Assembly (NCBI RefSeq): GCF_002585305.1
Contig: NZ_NUNF01000021.1
Span: forward strand, 28,133-92,132
Origin: Bacillus sp. AFS037270
GTDB taxonomy: Bacteria > Bacillota > Bacilli > Bacillales_B > DSM-18226
DNA length: 64,000 nucleotides
Reading direction: 5' to 3'
The translations under genes and the position numbers were made by a program. Shown here in pieces: positions 54,291-63,227 of the stretch; the first letter of the stretch is position 1; each line of letters starts with the position of its first letter. Below the pieces are notes generated by a model. It had not been told where the DNA came from. It saw only the letters and a program-made list of their open reading frames with translations, and searched no databases.

Positions 54291-55747
54291 ATAATATCAA
54301 GGAACTGAACGTTTTCAGTGTACCGGATTCGATTGAATTAAACGAATTTCGTTCAAAAACAGTTATAGGAAAGGACATGACGTTTGTATTAAAATTCCCT
54401 GTGATCACAGGAGAAGAATTGAAGGGAATCATTCAACAAGTTCAATGGAATCGGGACCAATATCTATCCACTTTATCCATTACAGATATTGTGGAAAAAA
54501 TAGACTTGGCCGTGCAAAAATGGCTTCATCCTGACTATCCGCTCAGAAAATTAGCGGAAAATCTGATCCCTATGATTACTGGTTATGATGAAGAAATGGT
54601 GCGGCTTCAATTAAAAAGGTATATACGGACCTTTCGTAAAAAGGAATTGCTGCGCTTTCTAGACGAGGAGTTTGACCAGCCCGCGATGTTGGATGAGTTT
54701 CGCCCTCGAAAATCAGGAGGTATGAGCAAAGCCTTTGGACCAAGTACCATATTCCATGTTTTCTCAGGGAATGTTCCGGGAGTACAGGTATGGAGTATCA
54801 TCATGGGGCTTTTGGTCAAGTCAGGGAATATAGGGAAAACCTCCATGGCTGAACCACTGTTCCCCGTTCTCTTTACGGAGTCGTTAGCGGAGGTAGATAA
54901 AAAACTGGCTGAAACCATCGCCATTCTCCCTTGGAAGGGCGGGATGATTGAACTAGAAGAGCCGGCCATCGAACACTGCGAGGCGGTGATTGTATACGGT
55001 TCAAATGAAACTGTTGAAAAGCTAAGACGGAAGGTTCCTCCACATAAAAGGTTTTTGAGCTACGGACATAAAATCAGCTTTGCCTACATCGGAAAAGAAG
55101 CATTAACTCCTGATCTTTACTATGACACCATCAAAAAGATGGCTGAAGATGTGTCTATCTACGACCAACAAAGCTGTTTATCTCCTCAAACAATTTATGT
55201 GGAAGAGGGAGGGTCCATAAGTTCAAAGCAATTTGCTCAGATGTTGGGAGCGGAACTAGAACGTTATCATAAAAAAAGACCACGAGCAAAGCTTAAGGAT
55301 GAAGAATCGATGGCCATTCAACGGGTAAGAAGCCGCTATCAGCTGGAATCCGTCCAACATGAAAACGTGGCCGTTTTCTCTAGTCATGCAGACACATCCT
55401 GGACAGTCATTTTTCACAAAGAAACTGGATTTGAAGGTTCCCCTTTAAATCGGTTAGTTCATGTATACTCAGTCGAATCTGTGGAAAGTGTGCTATCTGC
55501 CATTAAGCCTTATCAGCCATATTTACAATCGTGCGGTCTGGCTGTTTCTCCAATCAGACTTTTTTCACTCGCCAATCAATTAGGAACATACGGTGTAAAT
55601 AGAATATGTTCGATCGGCGAAATGAATCAGGCAAAACCAGGATGGCACCATGATGGCGGGTTTAATCTTCTCGATCTTGTTAGGATGACAGATATCGAAA
55701 GGAATCTAGAGCAAATTGTTGAACGGTATGATACAGATTTTGAATAG
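54287..55747 (+). CDS. LuxC-type acyl reductase
   Basis: 486 residues, aldehyde-dehydrogenase fold. Cys297 in YDQQSCLSPQTIYVEEGG is the catalytic residue that takes the acyl group; FHVFSGNVPGVQVWSIIMGLL and KTSMAEPLFPVLF belong to the NADPH-binding part. In luminous bacteria LuxC reduces fatty acyl groups to aldehydes with LuxE. Here, the operon setting under a TPP riboswitch suggests a different acid. GTG start within the end of the luxE-like gene; the next gene begins 14 nt after the stop. Confidence 0.87.
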   Translation: MNNIKELNVFSVPDSIELNEFRSKTVIGKDMTFVLKFPVITGEELKGIIQQVQWNRDQYLSTLSITDIVEKIDLAVQKWLHPDYPLRKLAENLIPMITGYDEEMVRLQLKRYIRTFRKKELLRFLDEEFDQPAMLDEFRPRKSGGMSKAFGPSTIFHVFSGNVPGVQVWSIIMGLLVKSGNIGKTSMAEPLFPVLFTESLAEVDKKLAETIAILPWKGGMIELEEPAIEHCEAVIVYGSNETVEKLRRKVPPHKRFLSYGHKISFAYIGKEALTPDLYYDTIKKMAEDVSIYDQQSCLSPQTIYVEEGGSISSKQFAQMLGAELERYHKKRPRAKLKDEESMAIQRVRSRYQLESVQHENVAVFSSHADTSWTVIFHKETGFEGSPLNRLVHVYSVESVESVLSAIKPYQPYLQSCGLAVSPIRLFSLANQLGTYGVNRICSIGEMNQAKPGWHHDGGFNLLDLVRMTDIERNLEQIVERYDTDFE

Positions 55748-55761
55748 AAGGAGGGCTACCT

Positions 55762-56529
55762 TTGAATTTGCAGGATAAAATTGTATTAATTACGGGAGCA
55801 AGCAGGGGGATTGGCGCAGAGATGGCGAGAAGGTTTGCTGCGGAAGGTTCATTTGTGGTGGTCAATTATTTGAAGAATCAAGCCCTTGCCGAAAGTGTGG
55901 TAAGTGAAATAGAGTCATTGGGAGGGCAGGCAGCCGCTATACAGGCTGACGTAACAAATAGGAATCAGGTAAATGAAATGATGGAACAAATGATCGATTC
56001 CCTTGGAGCAATTGATGTTGTGGTAAATAATGCACTAAGTCATTATACCTTTAATCCAAAAACCAGGAAAACGGCGTGGGAAATCGACTGGGAAGATTAC
56101 AACCAACAATGGACAGGGAGTGTACAGGGGGCATTTAACATTTGCAAGGCGGCTATGCCTCACATGAAGAATCAAATGTCAGGAAGAATCATCAATATGG
56201 TTAGTAATTTAATAGATTTTCCTATTGTTCCTTATCATGACTATACAACCGCAAAGATGGCATTACTAGGTTTCACCAGAAATCTCGCCCAAGAACTAGG
56301 AACATTCGGTATTAATGTGAATGCTGTTTCTCCTGGACTAACCTATCCAACAGACTCAAGCCAGGAGACAAAGGAAGAGGTGAGAGATGCCATTATTCAG
56401 TTAACCCCTTTACGCCGATTGGCTCGGCCAGAGGATATCGCCGGAAGTGTATTATTTCTCGCTTCTGATTTATCCTCTTTTATTACTGGACAATGCCTGA
56501 ATGTAGATGGTGGCTTGGTCATGAAATGA
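55762..56529 (+). CDS. SDR family oxidoreductase of the TPP-controlled operon
   Basis: 255 residues, classical SDR: TGASRGIG at 11-18, VVNNALSHY (the usual NNAG with Ala-Leu), catalytic Ser in MVSNLIDFP, Tyr-x3-Lys in YTTAK, and a terminal LNVDGGLVMK. TTG start 5 nt after AAGGAGGG. Last gene of the permease-LuxE-LuxC operon; reduction of the aldehyde made by LuxC to an alcohol would complete an acid-to-alcohol route. Commonly mislabelled as FabG; substrate unknown. Confidence 0.87.
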   Translation: MNLQDKIVLITGASRGIGAEMARRFAAEGSFVVVNYLKNQALAESVVSEIESLGGQAAAIQADVTNRNQVNEMMEQMIDSLGAIDVVVNNALSHYTFNPKTRKTAWEIDWEDYNQQWTGSVQGAFNICKAAMPHMKNQMSGRIINMVSNLIDFPIVPYHDYTTAKMALLGFTRNLAQELGTFGINVNAVSPGLTYPTDSSQETKEEVRDAIIQLTPLRRLARPEDIAGSVLFLASDLSSFITGQCLNVDGGLVMK

Positions 56530-56729
56530 CCCTCATCAAAAAAAAGAAACACTTGTTCTATTATAATGGTAATAGGTGAATTAGAAGTCTTATCATATCA
56601 TGCTGACAAGGAAAATAGAAGAGGAATACTGCCCGAAATTGAGGATGGCAGATGGAATTATAGTGGGAAATATCAATAAAGTGTATACTTACTAAATGAA
56701 CTTCTTTTACATTTCTGGGGGGAATATAA

Positions 56730-57584
56730 GTGAACTTAAAACCAAAGGCCATATTTCTAGACATGGATGGCACTATCTTAAACCATCAAAATAAGGTAAG
56801 TATACATACGAAAGAAATCATTGATGAAGTGAGAGAACATGGAATCAAAGTTTTCATCGCTACAGGCAGGGCGTTTGAGGAAATAGAGGGACTCGTACCG
56901 CCAGGTTTTCAAGTAGATGGAGTCGTAGCCTCCAATGGGATGGTCGGATATGCAGGCCATGAAGTGATTTTTAAGCATTCCCTTTCGCGTGAGCTAGTAG
57001 AAACTGTTATTCAAATGGCAAGGGAGAACAAAGTGTATTATGAGCTGTTTCCATATGGCACTCCTCGAATGACATTAAAACAGGATCAGCCATATATAGT
57101 AAATGAAATAAGAGACCCTAAGCCGGAAAGTGTTGGCATGAATGAGTGGCTTTCCCGTAAGGAAGCGATAAAAGAAAAAATTGCATGGTCGGATGAAATT
57201 ATGGGAGATGAATTCTCCAAATTCTATTTCTTTGCCAGATCAAAAGAACAGATTAATTGCTGGAAAGAAGAGCTGGAGCAATTAAAGAAAGAAATAGACT
57301 TTACCACCTCCATCTCGACGGAGCATAACGTCGAACTGATGGTGGCGAACGTGAACAAAGCAACCGGTATCCAACAGATGTTAAAGCACTTTGATTTGTC
57401 CGAGACTGAAACAATGGCTATCGGGGATAGCGATAATGATTTGCCTATGCTACAGCTTGTGAATTATTCCGTGGCAATGAAAAATGCACCTGATAGTATT
57501 AAAGAAATCGCGGATGACGTGACAGATTTCACTTGTGATGAAGATGGGGTTTATTATTATCTAAAATCTAAATTGATGCTGTAA
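56730..57584 (+). CDS. Cof-type HAD-IIB family phosphatase
   Basis: 284 residues. Motif I FLDMDGTIL with both Asp residues, motif II in IATGR, the long C2B-type cap (about 85-190), Lys in VNKATGI and motif IV GDSDNDLPML. Such enzymes remove phosphate from sugar phosphates, PLP or, for E. coli Cof, from HMP-pyrophosphate of the thiamine pathway. GTG start 6 nt after GGGGGGAA. It lies 200 nt after the TPP-controlled operon with no clear terminator between, so part of its transcription could come from there. Confidence 0.88.
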   Translation: MNLKPKAIFLDMDGTILNHQNKVSIHTKEIIDEVREHGIKVFIATGRAFEEIEGLVPPGFQVDGVVASNGMVGYAGHEVIFKHSLSRELVETVIQMARENKVYYELFPYGTPRMTLKQDQPYIVNEIRDPKPESVGMNEWLSRKEAIKEKIAWSDEIMGDEFSKFYFFARSKEQINCWKEELEQLKKEIDFTTSISTEHNVELMVANVNKATGIQQMLKHFDLSETETMAIGDSDNDLPMLQLVNYSVAMKNAPDSIKEIADDVTDFTCDEDGVYYYLKSKLML

Positions 57585-57592
57585 AATTAGAC

Positions 57593-57633
57593 AAGCTCCA
57601 AATTCCATTGTTTATAGAGTTTGGAGCTTTTTT
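57593..57633 (+). terminator. Terminator after the HAD gene
   Basis: AAGCTCCAAA pairs with TTTGGAGCTT across 17 nt and is followed by TTTTT. Confidence 0.88.
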
Positions 57634-57841
57634 ATAGCACATACGCAAATACAGATTTAATGATTATTGCTGTATCTAAATTTCGCTACCTTTAGTTCTA
57701 AGCCTAATGGGCCGGCTCATTCTTTCCCCATGTATAGCGTTCTTCATTATTTTCTCATTAAAGCTGGAAGGCACTACAGCACAGTCATGGTTTATTGCAA
57801 GCTTTTTTCCAACATCAAAAAATAGTTCGTTGTATAAAAAT

Positions 57842-57866
57842 AGGGACACAATTCGGTGTCCCTTTT
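57842..57866 (-). terminator. Terminator of the MFS gene (possibly bidirectional)
   Basis: AGGGACAC/GTGTCCCT stem with a 6-nt loop. Minus strand continues ATTTTTAT; plus strand continues TTT. Confidence 0.78.
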
Positions 57867-57867
57867 G

Positions 57868-59217
57868 CTATTGACTCTGTTTTTGTAACTGGGGCATCCG
57901 AAGTGTCAACAGCATAATCAAGATTCCGATGATTACACAGATGATGGCCAATACATGAAAATGGCTAGTTGTAAATTGCTTCCCGAATAAAATACCCAGT
58001 AAACTAGAAGAAAATATCGTCCCTATGTATCGTGACGTCATAAAAAGCCCCGAAGCAGTGCCGGTTTCGGCAGGAGGAACATACGTGTAAAGTGCCGTCT
58101 GCAAACCAAGATTGTTGAAGCCGTTGCTTAATCCAAGGACCGATAAAGAAAAGAAAATCCATGCCGCCGACGATGAACCGTGGATGGTTAGTAGAAGCAA
58201 GGAACCTGCAATCATACAGGATGTCCCTGCGATTAAAGCAGGCTTGGAACCGCGATTGTCAATCCATCGGCCAGCCAATGGCGACACGATTATGCCAAAA
58301 CCGGCAATGGAAAGCATAATAAGCCCCGTAGTCTTGGAATCGAAATGGCGAACATTTTGCAGATAGAGCGGGACCCCAAAGAAGATTGAGTAGAAAATCA
58401 CATTGACCAGGATAAACTGTACATACACAAAACTCATATTCAGGTTTTCTTTAAGAGATAATACATTGATAAATGGCTGCGATTGTTTGCTTTCGTATTT
58501 ATAAAAAACGAAAATAAAAACAAGGCTTACCAAAAGTTCACCCCAGTTCACACCACTTTCCCATGACAGCAAAAACAATAGCAAGCTTAATATGGACAGA
58601 GTAAATAGAAGGATACCGATATAATCAATGGTGACTTTCCGGTTTTTATCTCTTCTATCCTTAGGAAGAATAAATAGTCCCAGAAAAAAGGCTGCCAAAA
58701 TGAATGGGAAGTTGACCAAAAAGATCGCTTGCCAATCCCAGTAGTGTGTGAGAAATCCACCGATGGAAGGACCGAATGCGGCTGATACGGATGAAAAAAT
58801 CGAAAGGACACCCAGTGCCTGTGCTTGGTTTTCCGTGATTGATTTGCGGATGATTCCCATTCCTGCCGGGAAAAGCGCTGAACTTCCGATTGCCTGGATA
58901 ATCCTGATCGCAATCAACCAGCCAAAGCTTGGCGAAAAGGGAGCTGCAAATGATGCTGCTGCAATCATAATCAGCCCGATTAAATACATTTTCTTAAGTC
59001 CAAACGCATCGCCGAGCTTCCCCATTACCGGCTGACCGATACCACTGGCAAGATAATAAGTGGAAATAAGCCACGATGCATCCGTAAACGAAAGAGAAAA
59101 TTGATTTTGGATGCGAGAAAGCGCAACGGCAATCATCGAAGAATTCAAGGGATTCAGCAACGTTCCCAAAGCAACGGCAGTAATAAAAAGATAGCGGGTT
59201 TTGGTTGGTTTAGACAT
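57868..59217 (-). CDS. MFS efflux transporter, DHA2-like
   Basis: 449 residues with 12-14 membrane segments. NPLNSSMIAVALSRIQNQF in segment 1, GKLGDAFGLKKMYLIG (motif A) and AAFGPSIGGFLTHYWDWQAIFLVNFP are typical of multidrug exporters. Start chosen at the ATG for MSKPTK (59217), with GGAGG 10 nt upstream; an in-frame extension rich in Tyr and Phe to 59286 has no such site. No regulator gene is adjacent. Substrate unknown. Confidence 0.88.
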   Translation of the reverse strand: MSKPTKTRYLFITAVALGTLLNPLNSSMIAVALSRIQNQFSLSFTDASWLISTYYLASGIGQPVMGKLGDAFGLKKMYLIGLIMIAAASFAAPFSPSFGWLIAIRIIQAIGSSALFPAGMGIIRKSITENQAQALGVLSIFSSVSAAFGPSIGGFLTHYWDWQAIFLVNFPFILAAFFLGLFILPKDRRDKNRKVTIDYIGILLFTLSILSLLLFLLSWESGVNWGELLVSLVFIFVFYKYESKQSQPFINVLSLKENLNMSFVYVQFILVNVIFYSIFFGVPLYLQNVRHFDSKTTGLIMLSIAGFGIIVSPLAGRWIDNRGSKPALIAGTSCMIAGSLLLLTIHGSSSAAWIFFSLSVLGLSNGFNNLGLQTALYTYVPPAETGTASGLFMTSRYIGTIFSSSLLGILFGKQFTTSHFHVLAIICVIIGILIMLLTLRMPQLQKQSQ

Positions 59218-59496
59218 CAGGTTTTTTCCTCCGGTGATTTTCTTTAAAAATGAGATAAATAATTTATTGTAATAATAATAAAACATATTGGTAGAAAAAG
59301 GTACTTAGAAGAACTGGGCTTTGGTGGGTTGCAGGTTTGTGGGACATGGAAGGGAAGTATCATGCATAGGAGGAATTATCCAAAATTAATAGAATAACTA
59401 TTATACAGGGAATGGATCATTGTTTAAATGGATGGAAGCATGATGGTTCCCTAATAGGTATAGTACATTTAAAAGTGATCATAGGAGATTAACAGA

Positions 59497-60858
59497 ATGT
59501 TTAAAGAATGGAAAAAGATATTACTGCTTGCCATACCTTCGATTGCTTCATTTGCTTCATCTACACTTACAGGAACCATAAATCTCATATTAGTAGGTCA
59601 ATTAGGTGCCCTTGCGATTGCCATCGTGGGGGTTTCGAATATTATTATGTATAATGCCTGGGCATTATTTTCGGGAATAGGGCATACCACCAATTATTTA
59701 GTGGCTCAAAATTATGGATCAAACAACATGAAAAAAGGTGTTGAACGTACCTATATCGCTTTTTATCTGTGTATAGCGGCTTCAACAATGGTTTTATTAG
59801 TTGGTTTACTATTTCCAGAAGCCATTTTTAAGTTGTTGGGAAGTTCGCCTGAGATGATTAGTGAAGGTAAAAGTTATTTACAATTACGTTTTTTTGCGAT
59901 GGTATTTTCGATCTTCACCTTTGTTATTCATGGATTTCTCCGCGGGATTGGAGATACCAAAACACCAATGATCAGTACCATATTAGGCGGAGCCTTGATG
60001 ATTTTTCTTACTTATGGATTAACCTATGGAAATATGGCTCTTCCTGAATTAGGTTTGATTGGGGCAGGTATTGCCTTTTTTATTGGTGAATTGGTTACGT
60101 TTCTCTTTTGCGCTTATATTTATTTCATAAAATTACATCCAAAATTTGAAACACGCAAAAGAATTGCATTCAACCCAGCAGAATCAAAATTAATTTTTGG
60201 AGAAAGTGCTAAATTAGGTATTCAGGAATTTTCGATGGCCATGGCGATGTTTGTCTTTACTGCATTTGTTACGAGATTAGGGACGAATGCGTTAGCAGCC
60301 AATGAAGTGGCCTTAAGTGTAATGAGTCTTGGATTCATGCCCGCTTTTGCATTTGGATCAACAGCAACCATTCTTGTAGGTCAAGAAGTCGGGAGAGGTA
60401 ACCCCATATTAGGAAGAAAAGCAGGGACGAACACGACCATTTTAGGTTGTATATTTCTATTGATTTTGGGTGTCATTGAATTTTTTCTGGCAGAACCGAT
60501 TGCAAAGATCTATACCCACGATGTTCAAGTGTATAAGATAGCCGCAGAATTAGTCATGATTTCGGCATTTTTACAGTTGTTTGATGGACTATTAAATTTT
60601 TATGCCGGTGGTCTGAGAGGAATTGGCGACACATCGTTTTTATTAAAAATTTCTTGTGTTTTAGGGTGGTCCTTTTTTGTTCCACTCAGTTATGTATTAA
60701 CTTTTATCCTTGATTTGGGCAGTATTGGCGCATGGATCTCCTTATACTCGTATCTCACGGTGTTTGGAATTAGTGTAATGGTTCGCTTTTATCGAACCAA
60801 TTGGGATTCCATTAAGTTAAAATCGGTTGAAAATGAATACCAGGACAATTTTATTTAA
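59497..60858 (+). CDS. MATE family efflux transporter
   Basis: 453 residues, twelve segments in two similar halves. NLILVGQLGALAIAIVGVSN and the later TRLGTNALAANEVALSVMSLGFMPAFAFGSTATILVGQEVGRGN are typical of MATE (NorM/DinF-like) cation-driven drug exporters; GFLRGIGDTKTPM and GGLRGIGDTSF show the internal duplication. GGAGA lies 10 nt before the ATG. A single-gene unit with hairpin terminator. Confidence 0.92.
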   Translation: MFKEWKKILLLAIPSIASFASSTLTGTINLILVGQLGALAIAIVGVSNIIMYNAWALFSGIGHTTNYLVAQNYGSNNMKKGVERTYIAFYLCIAASTMVLLVGLLFPEAIFKLLGSSPEMISEGKSYLQLRFFAMVFSIFTFVIHGFLRGIGDTKTPMISTILGGALMIFLTYGLTYGNMALPELGLIGAGIAFFIGELVTFLFCAYIYFIKLHPKFETRKRIAFNPAESKLIFGESAKLGIQEFSMAMAMFVFTAFVTRLGTNALAANEVALSVMSLGFMPAFAFGSTATILVGQEVGRGNPILGRKAGTNTTILGCIFLLILGVIEFFLAEPIAKIYTHDVQVYKIAAELVMISAFLQLFDGLLNFYAGGLRGIGDTSFLLKISCVLGWSFFVPLSYVLTFILDLGSIGAWISLYSYLTVFGISVMVRFYRTNWDSIKLKSVENEYQDNFI

Positions 60859-60882
60859 AAAATTGAGATATAGTACAAAAGC

Positions 60883-60909
60883 AAGCACAAGGAACATGTG
60901 CTTCCTTTT
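60883..60909 (+). terminator. Terminator after the MATE gene
   Basis: AAGCACA/TGTGCTT stem with a 7-nt loop followed by CCTTTT. Confidence 0.7.
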
Positions 60910-61005
60910 GTGTTTCTTATACACACCAGGCAATAACAAGCACCAACTCTTTTTTTTCTCATATACATGAAAAGATTTACTGATAAAAGAAAGGGGGAGG
61001 CTGCA

Positions 61006-61413
61006 TTGTATCCAAATAATCCTTATCAGCCTTTCTATCCATATTTCTATGACTATAGACAAGGACTATTTCAAAAAATTCTTGCTTGTTATCAACAAAA
61101 GCGTTGGATTAGATTATCTTTCCGAGATGGAACAACTGCTGAAGGTTTTATAAAGTCCTATGATCCTTTAAGGGGAGTATTAATTTACGTACCGATGCAA
61201 AGATATACGATTTCGTGTGAAGGTGTAAGGGTGGATTCTTTGCAAAAAGCACAGAATTGCATTGGCAAAAGATCCACTTTGTCACTTTCCAACAATATTA
61301 GCCTAACTTTTACAATAGAAGGTGTTGACCAATCTCAAAATATGGGTGGATGGGTGAACATAAATGAACTTATGTCGGTATCTGGACAGGTAGTTGACGC
61401 GAATTGTATTTAG
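61006..61413 (+). CDS. Small Tyr/Pro-start protein of unknown function
   Basis: 135 residues from TTG 61006, which follows AAGGGGGAGG at 5 nt; an ATG 39 nt earlier has no site and the ribosome site would then be coding. The N terminus is rich in Tyr, Pro and Phe (YPNNPYQPFYPYFYDY), then RWIRLSFRDGTTAEGFIKSYDPLRGVLIYVP looks like a small beta-barrel. No signal peptide. The Tyr-rich start resembles some spore coat proteins; I do not recognise the family. Followed by a strong hairpin. Confidence 0.65.
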   Translation: MYPNNPYQPFYPYFYDYRQGLFQKILACYQQKRWIRLSFRDGTTAEGFIKSYDPLRGVLIYVPMQRYTISCEGVRVDSLQKAQNCIGKRSTLSLSNNISLTFTIEGVDQSQNMGGWVNINELMSVSGQVVDANCI

Positions 61414-61427
61414 TTATAAGTATAAAA

Positions 61428-61464
61428 AAGGGCGATGACAGCCAGGGGGTGTCATCGCCCTTAT
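61428..61464 (+). terminator. 13-bp hairpin after the small protein gene
   Basis: AAGGGCGATGACA pairs perfectly with its complement across 9 nt; the tail is only TTATT. Confidence 0.75.
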
Positions 61465-61731
61465 TGCGGCAGTATGTCCATTAAGGAAGAGAGAGAGAAA
61501 ATATAAATCTCTAAATATGTAAAAAAATATTGAAAATGGTCAGCCAGATAAAAAAGCTTGAGGAACATTGGATCATCCTTAAGCTTTCATTAAGTAGCAT
61601 TTGTTAAATATTCAAACAAATAGCTAACGCTTTAGCAGGAGGTTTTGGATATTGTGGAGAATACTTATTACAACAGTTAATTTTCTGAAAATTATTAAAA
61701 TTATAGGTATGAAAAAAAGGAGTGTTTTTAC
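61465..61731. other. Intergenic spacer with hairpin
   Basis: AAAGCTTGAGGA at 61553-61564 pairs with 61576-61587 (one mismatch). No gene seen until the small frame at 61732. Confidence 0.4.
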
Positions 61732-61902
61732 ATGAATTATGTTAACAAAACAGGAATTTATCAAAATTCAGAAAAGAAGCGTTGGGAATACTGGTATGTT
61801 GGACCAAATGAATTAAGAATTCTAGTATCATGGTTAAGCTGGACTGCATTTAAAGAATATGAAAAATGGGAAAAAAACTGTTTAGTAGAAAAAGCCGGGT
61901 AG
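61732..61902 (+). CDS. Small Trp-rich protein (56 residues)
   Basis: Frame from ATG 61732, 9 nt after AAGGAG, to TAG 61902, with its own terminator at 61986. The product is basic, with six Trp (KKRWEYWYVG, LVSWLSWTAF, YEKWEKNC) and no hydrophobic signal. No family recognised. The good ribosome site, open frame and terminator support a real gene. Confidence 0.6.
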   Translation: MNYVNKTGIYQNSEKKRWEYWYVGPNELRILVSWLSWTAFKEYEKWEKNCLVEKAG

Positions 61903-61985
61903 ATTTAATCTGATTTTGATTTAGATAAAAGTTATTGTTTTAAGGTCATATAGAATCACTATTACATTTACATATTATTTTTAAT

Positions 61986-62018
61986 AAAAACGGAGAATCA
62001 ATAAATTCTCCGTTTTTT
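61986..62018 (+). terminator. Terminator after the Trp-rich small gene
   Basis: AAAAACGGAGAAT and ATTCTCCGTTTTT with a 6-nt loop and extra Ts. Confidence 0.9.
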
Positions 62019-62090
62019 TGCCGTATACCCTCAAATAAACTAAAACAATCGGCTTCATGTATGGTATCAAAAAGTCTTGCTAGTATCCAA

Positions 62091-62120
62091 AATAACCTCT
62101 ATTTACAAATAGAGGCTATT
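62091..62120 (-). terminator. Terminator of the YczE-like gene
   Basis: On the minus strand AATAGCCTCTATTT folds on AAATAGAGGTTATT (one mismatch), followed by TTTT. Confidence 0.75.
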
Positions 62121-62129
62121 CGCAATTAC

Positions 62130-62783
62130 TTATTTAATTTCAAATGAAACGGGTAAGGCTTTCTGTTTATTTCGTAATAATGGTTCTGCAAGATGTTTCT
62201 GGAAGTATTGCACAAGTGGTCCGATACAAATTGCAGTGATAACTGTAGCAAATCCCACAATTGCTCCAAAGGAAAAACCAATAGCTACACATGCAACATC
62301 TGCCATCATTCGAGCAAGTGCAAATGGTACTTTGTTATGCGATAATTTTTGAATAACTAGCGGCATTGCATCGTACGGCGCAATGCCCAATTCGGGTGTC
62401 ATATAAAGGGCAACTCCGAGTCCAACGATGATTATGGCAATAAAAAGGAATATACTTCTTGTAATGAACAGCGGAGAAGAGCCGAGTAGCTCATGGTAAC
62501 CGTATACAAAGAAATCGGAAAAAAAGCCGATTCCAACCATGTTAACAATCGTCCCAATCCCAATCGTATGCCGAACAAAAATAAATACAATGATAAGTAA
62601 GAAAACATTAAAAATTAATTGATAAATACCCAAAGAAACATGTAAAAATCCACTTACTCCTAAATTCATTGTACTAAAAGGGTCAGTACCAAAATTACTT
62701 AAACGTAATAGGGAAACGGCAATTCCTATACATAAATTTCCGATCACCATCATACAAAATCTTCTCATATCAAATAAATGCAT
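62130..62783 (-). CDS. YczE/YyaS/YitT-family integral membrane protein
   Basis: 217 residues, about five or six membrane segments. GIAVSLLRLSNFGTDPFSTMNLG, GTIVNMVGIGFFSDFF and VALYMTPELGIAPYDAMPLVI are typical of the YczE group; in B. subtilis YczE is linked with surfactin-related regulation, but the biochemical function of the family is unknown. The gene stands alone. Ribosome site GGATGTGAG is moderate. Confidence 0.82.
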   Translation of the reverse strand: MHLFDMRRFCMMVIGNLCIGIAVSLLRLSNFGTDPFSTMNLGVSGFLHVSLGIYQLIFNVFLLIIVFIFVRHTIGIGTIVNMVGIGFFSDFFVYGYHELLGSSPLFITRSIFLFIAIIIVGLGVALYMTPELGIAPYDAMPLVIQKLSHNKVPFALARMMADVACVAIGFSFGAIVGFATVITAICIGPLVQYFQKHLAEPLLRNKQKALPVSFEIK

Positions 62784-62880
62784 GACTATTTTCTCACATC
62801 CATGGTTGTTGTGATTTTTTGCCTACTATTGAAATAATAGTACTTTCATAGAATGAATTTCAACCTATTTATTTTCCCAA

Positions 62881-63060
62881 TTTTGCGAATAAGAAGAGAT
62901 GTTTTTCAATGATGAAGCAAGCGGCCAAGATGAACATGATACCAATTCAGACCATGAAGGTGAAGAACTGACGAGACGTTCACATACCATAATACGATAC
63001 GTGGACAAAAAGAAAAAGAAAAAGAAAAACAACAACAAGAAGCTTTTCAGCCAAATATAG
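62881..63060 (+). pseudogene. Decayed fragment of a DnaD-like gene
   Basis: Aligns with 63641-63810 of the following gene: AAGAAGAGATGTT, GAAGCAAGCGGCCAAGATGA, ATACGATACGTG and the (AAAAGAAAAAG)-rich stretch. It has indels and no start, so it is a partial duplicate that has decayed. Confidence 0.75.
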
Positions 63061-63227
63061 AGAACAATCCAGTCCTAGTGAATCATCAAAATACAAATGA
63101 TGCACGGCATAAAGAACTAATGTGTCATAAAACATTCACATTATCAGGAGAAATATACTGTCCTTTTTCTCCAATCAAATATATATGTACGATGAAAAGT
63201 AATGATGGAAGAAAGGCAGTGGCGCAG

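Noticed and set aside
53148..55747. Bioluminescence (lux) operon
   Set aside because: Only luxE- and luxC-like genes are present. There is no luxA, luxB or luxD, and the operon starts with a permease under a TPP riboswitch.
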